Of a DNA stretch of 64,000 nucleotides, positions 1-19,800 are shown in pieces. Both the position numbers and the translations under genes were made by a program. The DNA comes from Erpobdella octoculata (Eukaryota > Annelida > Clitellata > Hirudinida > Erpobdellidae), in contig OZ022240.1 in the NCBI GenBank assembly GCA_963978895.1, positions 18,122,636 to 18,186,635 of the forward strand, read 5' to 3'. The first letter of the stretch is position 1. Each line of letters opens with the position of its first letter. Under the pieces are notes generated by a model. It saw only the letters and a program-made list of their open reading frames with translations, did not search any database and was not told the origin of the DNA.

Positions 1-132
1 TTGTTAGATATAATAAATAAAAGACAAATTGAAAAAAAATTATTATTATATAAATAAAACTAAATAAATGTTAAGAAATAAATAAATCAAATGAGACGTG
101 AAATTACAAAATTAACGTCAATCTTTAAATAG

Positions 133-265
133 AGCAATTATTAAGGCACTTAAACTTCTTGGACCCGTCCATGATCCTGGCAAGCACGATAATCAGGCAA
201 AACTTTACTCCAAGCACAGCATGGAGAAAATTAAGAATTTGGCGCTTATTCTGGAAAAACGCTAA
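133..265 (+). CDS. Possible terminal exon of an unrecognised gene
   Basis: An open stretch after a candidate acceptor (AG at 131-132) reads 43 codons in phase 1 to a TAA at 263-265. It contains LKLLGPVHDPGKHDNQAK and SMEKIKNLALILEKR, and its base composition is less AT-rich than the flanks. It does not match the ALDH N-terminus, although it lies directly upstream of the first visible ALDH exon. It may end an upstream or nested gene, or be chance. No AATAAA is seen just downstream. I do not recognise the protein. Confidence 0.3.
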
Positions 266-342
266 ATCCTAACTAATTTTTTTAAGTAAATGTTGATAAA
301 TATAATGATCATAAAATATTATTTTACTAAAATTACATTCAG

Positions 343-10314
<9,972 letters not shown>

Positions 10315-10972
10315 AATGAACAAACACTGAACTTCTTTCTTAGCACAACTTAAACGTGAAGTCGCTTATGAAAAACTACAGTGAAAATCTTTTTCATTGT
10401 GCGTTTATGACAATCTAATATAACGTCCCAGCCTCACTTGCTGACTGAAATGTCATGTGATTAAACTAATAATTTTACATCATAAAAATACATTTTTTAA
10501 AAAACAACGTTTTTCACGCGCCCTAAAAAGTATTAAATAATATTTCTGTAAGCCTGGCAGAATTTCTGAATAACTTGGTCACATTATAGTAACATACTTT
10601 AAAACAGTTTCTAAATCCTATACAACAAAAAACTTTGGGCGCATTTTTTTCATAAATGTTTTTTTACAGAAGTTTTGATGTTGTATTAGCGCCCAACAGC
10701 TTGCAAAAAACTTTGGGCATTGGGGTTGTGCTATAGATCGTTAGAAAGGCACTTAGAAAATAAATATAATAGTGTACAAATAAATTTAATATGGCAAAAA
10801 ATATAAAAGTTATTGGCTAAAACCGTCACCGTCCCTATGTAAATGTAGATCAGGGTATTTTGCTTCATAACTCTTTTAATTCTTGGACTATTTTTAAAAA
10901 CTGTTAAGCTAATATATTTGTTTTTCTAATGCATTAAGTCACAAACCCAATGCAGTCGAAAATTATAATCTA
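10315..10972. other. Spacer downstream of ALDH, no gene recognised
   Basis: AT-rich and noncoding. A short phrase containing AACTTTGGGC is repeated at about 10630 and 10710. I see nothing else. Confidence 0.5.
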
Positions 10973-12286
10973 CAGGGCCGTAACGCTTTAAAAGGGCACT
11001 AGGTGGAATTATCAAAAATGTGGCATAAGTCCGCCATCTTGAATTTTCAAATTGGTGACCGATAATTTTAAAAAAATTATAAATTAGACAACATTAATAT
11101 ACTTAATTGGTGTACAAAACTTTATTTTTTTTTAGAGATATCATTTTGTTTATGATAATTATTGGACAATAAAATTTAATATGGCCAAAAAATCAAAAAT
11201 GACCGCCGAAAACAAAGAAAATGTTGTTATAAAGTATGATTTATTCTTTAACAATGAGAAGAACAATGACAAGATAAATTGTTTGTTATAAGTCACCCAG
11301 GGAAGGTAATAATAATAAAACATATTTAATGTTATGACATTAATAATAAACTGGTATGACTTCACTAGAAGCACTTGATTTGCATATATAATGTCTATAA
11401 ATTATTTGTTGTGACAATCTGAGACTGAATGTAATGTGTGACAATATATAACACATAGTTCACCTTTTGCACACAAACACCGGTTGGTATCACATTTACC
11501 ACCACATTTGCACAAAATCAGCATATTTTCTGGAATTGGTTTAAGACCTTTAACAGGAAATATGGTACCACCATCTAAAAACCAGCCACAGATAGAATTG
11601 GAGCATCATCAATCAAGATAGTGAGGACATTCCGTATGATGTAAAAAGCTCGCTGCCTGTATATGATTCCTAATGACATTGAGGTTGGTGGCAATTGTGC
11701 CAGTGTCTTTGTGTACCACTATTAATATGACTTTGAAATTGAATAAATGTTTTACCATAACCTCTGATTCCATATTGTGTCCATCCACAAGATGGAACTT
11801 GTGATTGTAGGAGTGCACTATGTAATTTTGCGGCCCAAAGTTTCTTGCAATATTTTCTGGACGCCTCCCTTTATGCCGCTCATCACACTGGCCCAGACTG
11901 AAAATACAAGTGGGGTCCAGCCAAGAAGCAACAAACATGCCAGGCTTTTGGCATCTACCTCATTCACTGTGAATATTGAGATCAAGTGCTGTATTGCCTT
12001 TCATTTTCACATAGCGAATAACAATCGACATATTCTCGAGTTTCATGACACTTGATCGAATACCAGTTAATGTCAGAACCTTGCATTAGCTTCTATGTGA
12101 TATCCATTTTATAAGAATCGACGTAGTTTTTGTAAGTCGTTGAAATTGTGTTAACGGAACTAGATAGCTATAAAAAAACTGGGAGACTTGATTGAATGGG
12201 GGGCCTGACCGAAACTGGGGGGGGGGGTTGACCAAAAACTGGATGCCCGGGCCCCCGGCCCGGTCCCATAGTTGGTTACGACCCTG
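10973..12286. mobile_element. Decayed DNA transposon with CAGGGYCGTAAC termini
   Basis: The left end reads CAGGGCCGTAACGC at 10973. The right end is the reverse complement of CAGGGTCGTAACC, ending at 12286. The span is 1314 bp. The sequences flanking the two ends do not match, so the target-site duplication is lost or the ends are not partners. It carries the degraded minus-strand coding remnant at 11455-12055. The terminus style suggests hAT, but no transposase domain could be assigned. Confidence 0.45.
11455..12055 (-). pseudogene. Degraded ORF with a cysteine-rich C-terminus, probably transposon-borne
   Basis: Minus-strand frames contain MKLENMSIVIRYVKMK, then FVASWLDPT, then LGQCDERHKGRRPENIARNF and HNMESEVMVKHLF, and finally LCKCGGKCDTNRCLCAKGEL. 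Frames must be changed between these parts and stops intervene. The closing Cys pattern (CxCxxxCxxxxCxCxxxxxC) recalls a widespread multicopy invertebrate protein family whose members end in a CXC-like motif. I infer a dead copy; the function is unknown. Confidence 0.4.
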
Positions 12287-12289
12287 GAA

Positions 12290-12420
12290 AGCGACCGGGA
12301 AAAAGCGGGAGAGCGAGAAGGATCAGCAGAGCGAGAGTGAAAATGTTGAAGGAAACGGGAGCGAGAGAAAAACGGTAAAAAACCTTTAAAAACCCGGGCA
12401 ACGCCGAGTAATCCCGCTAG
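12290..12420 (+). mobile_element. Helitron-like 3' end
   Basis: GAGCGAGA/AACGGGAGCGA modules are followed by 'aacccgggcaacgcc' and a terminal CTAG at 12417-12420, then T. It belongs to the same family as 8771-8919 and abuts the right end of the TIR element 10973-12286. Confidence 0.55.
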
Positions 12421-12912
12421 TAATATCTATTTTTGTAGGTCCATTTACAAAAGAAAAAATACAAAAAAATCACGTTGTTGATTTCTTTTTCAAAATATCA
12501 TGTAATCTGTTTTCGTACATTTAGGTAGGAAGGAGGTAAGGAAGGAAAGCTATGGTTCTTCACCCGACTTTTTTATTTTCCCAAATATAATTTTTTTATA
12601 CAATTAACTTCCTTCTTAAATACCTCATCAACAATGTAAAGCACAACTCAAGTGCATTATTTTTTTTGTTTATCTGCACGGTCCATATAACTAAGATACA
12701 ATGGCGCGGTCACCTTACCTTAATTAAATGGCTAATTTAATTAATTGTTATTTAATATTAAATAATTTTAATTAAATATTTTCTTATTATATATTTACTA
12801 TTAAATATTATTTAATAGTTTAATTAATTTAATTTCCAAACTTAACTTTCTGCTAAGTTCAATCTACTAACAGAATAGTTATCAGCTGGTTATTGACAAA
12901 TTTTCTTAAATT

Positions 12913-14640
12913 TTGATCATTATGAGTCAATTTCTATATCAGCCGAAATCTTTCCAAGATGCCTGCAAAGATTTTTCCATAAGAAATTTCAAAGTGATTT
13001 TTCTTGAAGCTGCTGATAAGGAATATCGCTTTAAAACAGGCCTTCGATTTAAGTTCAGGAGAGATTTAAATTTGCCTCCTCAGACTATTAAAAGCATTTT
13101 TAAGAGAAGTCGTGAAATTAACTACCCGATATCAGTTGAATATTTGTTGGCTTGCATGATAGAATCAAAGAAATCTAAATTTATTGATGTTATTATTAGA
13201 ATAAGCAGAAAGTTTCAAATCGACACACATATTGCTGAGATTCTAGAGATCGAAAAGCCATCTATTGTTTCCATAACATATGATGACATTAGCTGTTCAT
13301 CTGAAATATTGACTCACAATATCTTTAATAAACTCACAGCTTCTTCTGCTTATTTCACAATTTTGGAGCTAACTATTCCATTTAGTTTGATTAATCATCT
13401 TTGTAACAATTCATCTTATCCACATGACAACACAGGTAGTTTCATTTGGAGCTGTCCAAATTTAAAGCAACTTTCATTATCTAATGATAATGCATTAAGT
13501 AACCAAGAGTCTATAGATTTGTTTGAAGTGCTCAATATTTCATTTCCACCAGAAAATTTACAAGAATTATTTCTGTCCAAGTTTACTATGACACATTCTG
13601 TTTTGAAGCATCTAAAATATTTTGAAAGTCTTGAAAAACTATCATTAAATGAAATGACAGGAGGGACTTTTAGCCATGCAATCGAATCAATGTCTTGCTT
13701 GATTAGGCTCAAGTGGTTACAGTTCAGTGGTAATGATTGTGCCATTGTATACAATAGTGACATGAATGAATTAATGAAAAAGTTAATCCATTGTTTGCCA
13801 GACTTGAACTACATTGATGTATCTGAAACGGCTCTAATGGGTGATGAAGGCAAGCCAACTTGCTCATGGTTAAATGAAAGACACTTTTCTTATTTGGGAA
13901 TAGCCTCCAGTTCTTATGAACATGATGATTTAAACACAAGTCAAACTTATTTAGCAACTTTAAATTCCGCTTTCGTTGGATGGTATGTTACTGTTCCTGG
14001 ATTGATAGAATTACTAAAACGTGCAGACGCAAACTCAGAATTATTTTCAGATTGCCTCGATCTCTTGAAAGATTCTAACTTAGATTTTCAAGACTTTCAT
14101 ATGAAATATTTTTGCAGCATTACAGAAATTTTGTGCAGGGGGCTAAATCGCCACTATTATGTTTATTGTAACCTACTGGCTTTTCTTGTCATCTTCTTGA
14201 AAATGGTTAAAATTGGTTTGTCGGGTGAATGCATACAAATGTTTCTTGATGAGTATTTTCAGAAAGATCTTTCTGACGTTACTCTTCACATTCGGAGTAG
14301 AACCTTTTTATATTGTATACAAAGTTGTGATCATTCAGCTCCTGAGATTTCCAACCTCCTGCAGGATGGTCGTTGGGCAAATGCGCTCTTCAACGTTCCA
14401 CATATTCCTCACAAGACAGTATTGGAAGTAATAAGTACCTACCATACATATTACAGTCACACTAAAAGACCTTTACCTTATATATGCCAGTTTTTGAAAG
14501 CTCTTTTTTCAAATAAATGCCAACAAGATAAGCCCACAAGCTTCATTAAGCTCCTAATCGAAAGACATGAAGAATGTCATTCTATTTTGGAAAATATCAG
14601 CAGTTCAAAATATTTAATTTCTGGTGTCATTATAGAGTGA
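12913..14640 (+). CDS. Leucine-rich-repeat protein, possibly ZYG11/ZER1-like
   Basis: A single open frame of 575 codons with metazoan-like codon use. The start is the first ATG (12913); a second in-frame ATG, in the context ATTATGAGTC, is three codons on and may be used. Roughly residues 1-120 form an N-terminal alpha-helical region beginning SFQDACKDF. Residues about 170-310 contain irregular leucine-rich repeats (CPNLKQLSLS, LEKLSLNEM, LPDLNYIDVS). The remainder is helical and could be ARM-like. This order resembles the ZYG11/ZER1 family of Cullin-2 substrate receptors, but the protein is shorter than ZYG11B (about 744 aa) and similarity by eye is weak. An alternative donor at 14624 could splice to an exon at 15489. 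It lies tandem to ALDH and convergent with the PARP gene. Confidence 0.7.
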   Translation: MIIMSQFLYQPKSFQDACKDFSIRNFKVIFLEAADKEYRFKTGLRFKFRRDLNLPPQTIKSIFKRSREINYPISVEYLLACMIESKKSKFIDVIIRISRKFQIDTHIAEILEIEKPSIVSITYDDISCSSEILTHNIFNKLTASSAYFTILELTIPFSLINHLCNNSSYPHDNTGSFIWSCPNLKQLSLSNDNALSNQESIDLFEVLNISFPPENLQELFLSKFTMTHSVLKHLKYFESLEKLSLNEMTGGTFSHAIESMSCLIRLKWLQFSGNDCAIVYNSDMNELMKKLIHCLPDLNYIDVSETALMGDEGKPTCSWLNERHFSYLGIASSSYEHDDLNTSQTYLATLNSAFVGWYVTVPGLIELLKRADANSELFSDCLDLLKDSNLDFQDFHMKYFCSITEILCRGLNRHYYVYCNLLAFLVIFLKMVKIGLSGECIQMFLDEYFQKDLSDVTLHIRSRTFLYCIQSCDHSAPEISNLLQDGRWANALFNVPHIPHKTVLEVISTYHTYYSHTKRPLPYICQFLKALFSNKCQQDKPTSFIKLLIERHEECHSILENISSSKYLISGVIIE

Positions 14641-16489
14641 TTTTATCGAGTGTTTTTTTCATTTGTTTTATTATTTACTCTTTTCATTTTCATGCTGAAG
14701 CAATTAGGTTGATTTAGAACAGAGATAATTTGGAAAGAATCTTCATTGTCAATTCCTGAATCTATTTCATATGTGCATATATATTCATTGTACAGTCCAA
14801 CATGTCATCACACCACTAGCACTTAGACAAATAACTAAGCGTCAGGAGTCTGTCATTTTTTAAAATTTGTTTAACGAACACGATCTACAGGTTGTTTGTG
14901 TTCATTATTGATCCAAAGCATGACAGGATTATGACATTTATGTAGGAGACCATGTTTGTTTTTGATTAGGAAAATTTTGAGGTTTAAAATTAGTATGGAT
15001 TGCTAAATATTGTTACAGTACTAGCTCTTCTTTAACATCATAAAGAGAATATGCAGTGGCCACAACTGAATGTTCAACAATTTGAGGCTTTGTTTGTGGA
15101 TTGCTAATCGTCTAGCTTGGATTATCATACTTTCATCTCTTCAGTCTCACTTCTATAAAAGTTGTTTATCCAGCCTGATAGAACTCAATACTAGAAACAC
15201 TTGTTTAAATTAAGTCTAGTATATCATTTAGTAAAAAATATTAGCCTAGTCAAGTTTTTGATTCATGGAGCACTGAGTTTGTCACATTTGTGAAACATTT
15301 CTGAATTTTTCCATTTTTTTTTATTTCTTCATACCGTCAGAGGACAACATATATATGAGTATATCATATGTACTTTTTACAACAGAGCCACGCATACAGA
15401 AACTCTTCATAAATGATTTTCTAATAAAACATATTTACACCAGTTGCTAATTCCTGATAAAGAAAAGTTTTTTAAACATTCTCCTCAGACATTGTGGCAC
15501 TCAAAAAAGGTTTAGAAGTGATTGATACTGTCAAAGTGTATTATAGACAAATAAAAAAAGAATTTAATGCACTCAATAAGTTGACGGTCAAAGAAACTGC
15601 TATCAACATCTTACTCTTTGAAATTCAGATCAGCAGCAAGCATTATTACTTCACTGTTTTATCAGTCAAATTCATGAAACTAATAATATGGCTCAGAATT
15701 TGTTTTGTTTTAAACCCAGTTAACCCTTAACTTGCAGTTATATATATATTTGGCTAAATGATTTATGTATTTATTTTTAATGAGTCTTTCTTTCACACCA
15801 TGTTTTTTTAAATAAAAATATGTAAGATTGAATTTGATTTCAATTGGATAATTTTTAAGCTTTGCATTATATCTACCAACACAGATATCAACTGAAAATT
15901 TGCTAAGTTAGCCAAATAAAATAAATTCAGCTGGCATATCCCAACAGGTATGATGAAGTAAATCACCATCCTGTCAGCTTGAATTTTAAGATTCCGATCA
16001 CCAACTCCGAACGATATGTAGATATCAGTCCATGGCACTTAAGTACTGAATAGATGACTCACAACTAAACCATTAAGTGGCCTGGTCACAATAATCAATT
16101 TTTAATGGTGGGCTTAACCACTGGAAATGCACGTTTGCCGAACATAGTGAGTGTTCATGGAACAAAGAGATAAAGGTTGAACTATGAAGTATGATTGCAC
16201 ACCATCTGGCAACCACACTTAACTATAGCTTTTATAGATTGAGTACAATTTTTGGCTTATATCATACATTACTACTCTGGTATAAATGACAATTTCCTCC
16301 GCTTAAAAACAGAGACAATTATACAAATTTATTGACAGCCAACTGAATAAATTTATTAAGAGACCGAGCACCAATAACATTTAAATGTCGTTTTACTAGC
16401 ATCACTTACATAGAAAATGTGTTAGAATTTTTATAAATACTTATGGGTAAACTGACTTTTAATTGAGTTAAATTATGTCAATTGAAAAA
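14641..16489. other. Convergent spacer between the LRR gene and the PARP gene
   Basis: AT-rich. AATAAA-type signals occur near 15422 and 15810 (+ strand), and reverse TTTATT signals at 16328-16333 and 16352-16357 fit polyadenylation of the PARP transcript. Apart from the candidate exon at 15489-15730 I see nothing coding. Confidence 0.6.
15489..15730 (+). CDS. Possible alternative 3' exon of the LRR gene
   Basis: After a good acceptor (polypyrimidine then CAG at 15486-15488) an open frame runs to TAA at 15728-15730 and contains IVALKKGLEVIDTVKVYYRQ. Its phase (1) matches a potential donor at 14624 in the LRR frame, so splicing would replace the last five residues with about 80 new ones. It may equally be 3' UTR. 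Confidence 0.3.
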
Positions 16490-16872
16490 TTAAACTCTGA
16501 TGTATTCAATAAGAAACTCTGGATAGCATTGAGCCTGATCATAGACAACAAACTCTCTGAACAGTAGGGGTCTCACTTCTGCCAATTTCTTTTCAATTTC
16601 CTGGCGCTCAAGAAATGATCCACTGACAGCAAGTTGATGACGTCTTGTCAAAAGACTGTTGTAAGTAACAATGTCAAACTTGGAAGTATGAGTGCCAATG
16701 ACTGAATCATTGAGTTGGTGTTTTGAACATGTATCTGAGCAACAGTCTGCATCCGAGCAAGGAGGTCTTTTGAAAGGACGTGGTCCTTTTGCAATATGAG
16801 AACGACCCAAGAAAACCTTTACCAGAAACATGTAAAGTCGTTCACCGCTCACACATCTCTGTTGCTTGGGAT
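16490..16872 (-). CDS. Last PARP exon with the catalytic Glu and a Cys/His cluster
   Basis: Encodes the C-terminal part of the catalytic domain, with stop codon at 16490-16492. REFVVYDQAQ aligns with the NEYIVYDIAQ segment of PARP1 (from general knowledge), retaining the Glu used for chain elongation. The Cys/His cluster recalls the zinc site inside tankyrase catalytic domains, but the spacing differs. Confidence 0.85.
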
Positions 16873-19800
16873 CTGTTTAAGTGAATTATGACAGAACAGT
16901 AACAAGATAAACAAAACAACATTAAATCTTTTACCTGCATATTGATCAGCCTTTGTTGAACTCTCAGCAAAATATATGCCTTGCCCAAAGAGAGAACCCT
17001 GGCTACCAAGCCTAAAGTCCAGGCCCTGATCAATAATAGCCTGCTTTTTTTCTGGACGAGTTCCATGAAACAAATAACACTCATTAATTTCCCACAAAAG
17101 TAAATTCATCATAGGAAGGTTACCTACAAAAAAAGCAAATTTTTAAAGATCTTATCTGAATTATCTAAATAATTAAAGCCATAATAAAAGATATATTCTT
17201 ACATCATACACCTCCTCTACCATTCAATCTTCTTCTGAGTACCATCCCTTAAATTACCCATCCACATAGTCTAACTAATTGTATCAATTACTACATAGCA
17301 ACTTAACCACAGTCAACATAAATATAATTCCTTTCTTAATAATCAGCAGCACAGCAATGATCATCCTTTTGATAATTTGTTGGTTAATGTACCAATCAAA
17401 CACGGGTAATGCATACCCCAGAAAAAAGTATGCATCATTGATCCATATGTATTAACTCAGTTTATTCCACTGAGAAATAAGAATTTATACTATTGAATAT
17501 ATTGTACTATGAGTAATCTGATAATAATAATAATGACAAAATATACATATGTTCATTAGTGCAATATACTAATATATGCATAGTTATTTTCCAAAAACAA
17601 TAAAGATTTTTTAAGGATTTTTGTTTGTTTATTTTCCTGTAGAGCTTCATATTGTGACAACATTCTTAATATAAATGGTTATTCTATTAGATGTGTATCT
17701 TCCCTTAAATTGTTGGTTGTTATCATAGACGAACATTTGGACTGGTCCAAGCATATCTCCTTTATTGAATAGAAAATTCCCGAAAATATAGGTGTTTTTT
17801 ACAAAACTAGTAGGCTTGTTTTGCGTTCATCAATCAGATCCGATTTTTGTGGAACCACTTCCAAAAGTTTTTCTATTTACGGTCGAGTTCTTCGATTGTA
17901 ACGATTTTTGTCCACAACTTCTTTATTTATTGCAACATTGAATTTACTTTTTCGCCATTATATATTTTTTAAATACCTTTCCAACGAGCTACAGCACAGC
18001 CTCAAGGCAACAATTTTTTTTGTAAGCAGGTTGGGGTAACCAGCAGTACTGCTAACTTCTGTCTCGTTCTCATCATCCCAATAAACAAACAATAAAATAA
18101 AAAAAATGACAAGACAAAATTATAGAGATCTGCCGCAGCGTCTAGTGTTCAATCATTTACATTAAAGTATGCCAAAACAAACTGTTACAAGGCCTGAACT
18201 GATTTCCTGTCATCACAAATACTTGTAGCTTTTGGTTCATCAATAATTGTTGCATTGCTGACCACCTCAGCTTGTGACATGTAAGTCAATAACTTAAAAA
18301 AGCAGGTTACAACCAATTCTATTGCATGTGAATGATGTCTAGCTGCAGATGCCTTAATGAATTGTTAGAGCATCATTCACAGTAAAGCCAGCTTTGCAGA
18401 AAGAATTGATCTGAGTAAATTCTGTTACATCAGTCAAACAGAACAGAACAGTCATGAGAGTTTCAATTAAGAGTGCAATGAAATGTGAAATGTCTCACTG
18501 TCATCATATAACCTGATCAGTTCTTTCACCAGATGTCTTCTGTAGTTTGCTTTTAGATTTTGAACGAAGTCTGCACTTGAGGTTGTGTTTGGAGGAAACA
18601 AAAATAGTTCAATATTGTTAATAGCTTCACAATTGACACAAGAGCCATTTTTCTTTTTTTTTAGAATACATTTCAATACTTATTTTTCGAGCCACTCAAT
18701 AAACAAAATTCAGGTCACATCCAGAGCTTTGGAATTAAAATAATGTGCACTGGCTGGCTTCTGGGTGTGTGTACTGTTGATGTGAATTTTACATAGCATA
18801 GTAGGTTATCTGCATGATTTATAGTAAAGCACTGTGTATTATTTAACTGGGTAATCAGAAAAGATATGCACACCACATTATCATTTATTTATTCAGCATG
18901 CCATTTAACAAACAAATTAGTTGGTTTGTTTCAACTATACACATTATTAAGCATCTGCGTCCCGTAATCGTTATCCCGATATCAATCGGGATTTCAAAAT
19001 GATACGGGAAATCCCGTATCGCTATTAAAACGAATTAGGGTTGCACCGGACTTGGGTTTTTCAAATCCGGCCGGGGCCGGTTCTGGCCGGATTCATAATT
19101 CAAAATCCGGCCAGAGCCGGTCTTGTCATTTTTTATTATTCATTATTCTTCTTTTTGTTTAATTGCATGTTATCATTAAAAACCAACAGAGTAACCAACA
19201 GATAATATCAGCTTTATTTCAAATAAACAATAAAAAAAAATAGTAAACAGTATTGGAGGATGTGGCAGTGGCAACTTCAACAGCAGCCGCCATCGAAGTC
19301 TTTAGACTGTTCATCTCACTGTACAGGATTGGATGCTTAGATCTTAGATGAGTAAGCAGAGAAGACGTCGAGAAACTTTTAGGAGTATTAGTCTTGCCTC
19401 GTGACAACTCCGTGTAGTAGTGTTTACAAACAGCCTTCAAATTATCCGTGATTTTGACATCAATATACGGCCCAAACGCCCGATTTTTTTATATATATAT
19501 AAATGTATTAATTCCACTGAAATAAATAAATACGTTAAATCCGGCCATAAAATCCGGCCGGATTTGACCGGATTCGGAAAAATGGCCGGTTTTCGGTGCA
19601 ACCCTAATATATATATAACATATATAAAACCAGCTCGTCTCTGTTCTATGGCTTTTTTTAGTGCCACATTGAGAATAGCAATCAAAGATATCTAAAGCAG
19701 AAGTTAAGCCACGCCCCTCTTAGGCTGCTAGTTGACCTTTGCATACTTCCATTTAGAAATATGCGAACCGGCATCAACGGTTGGCAAGGCAATCGTACTC

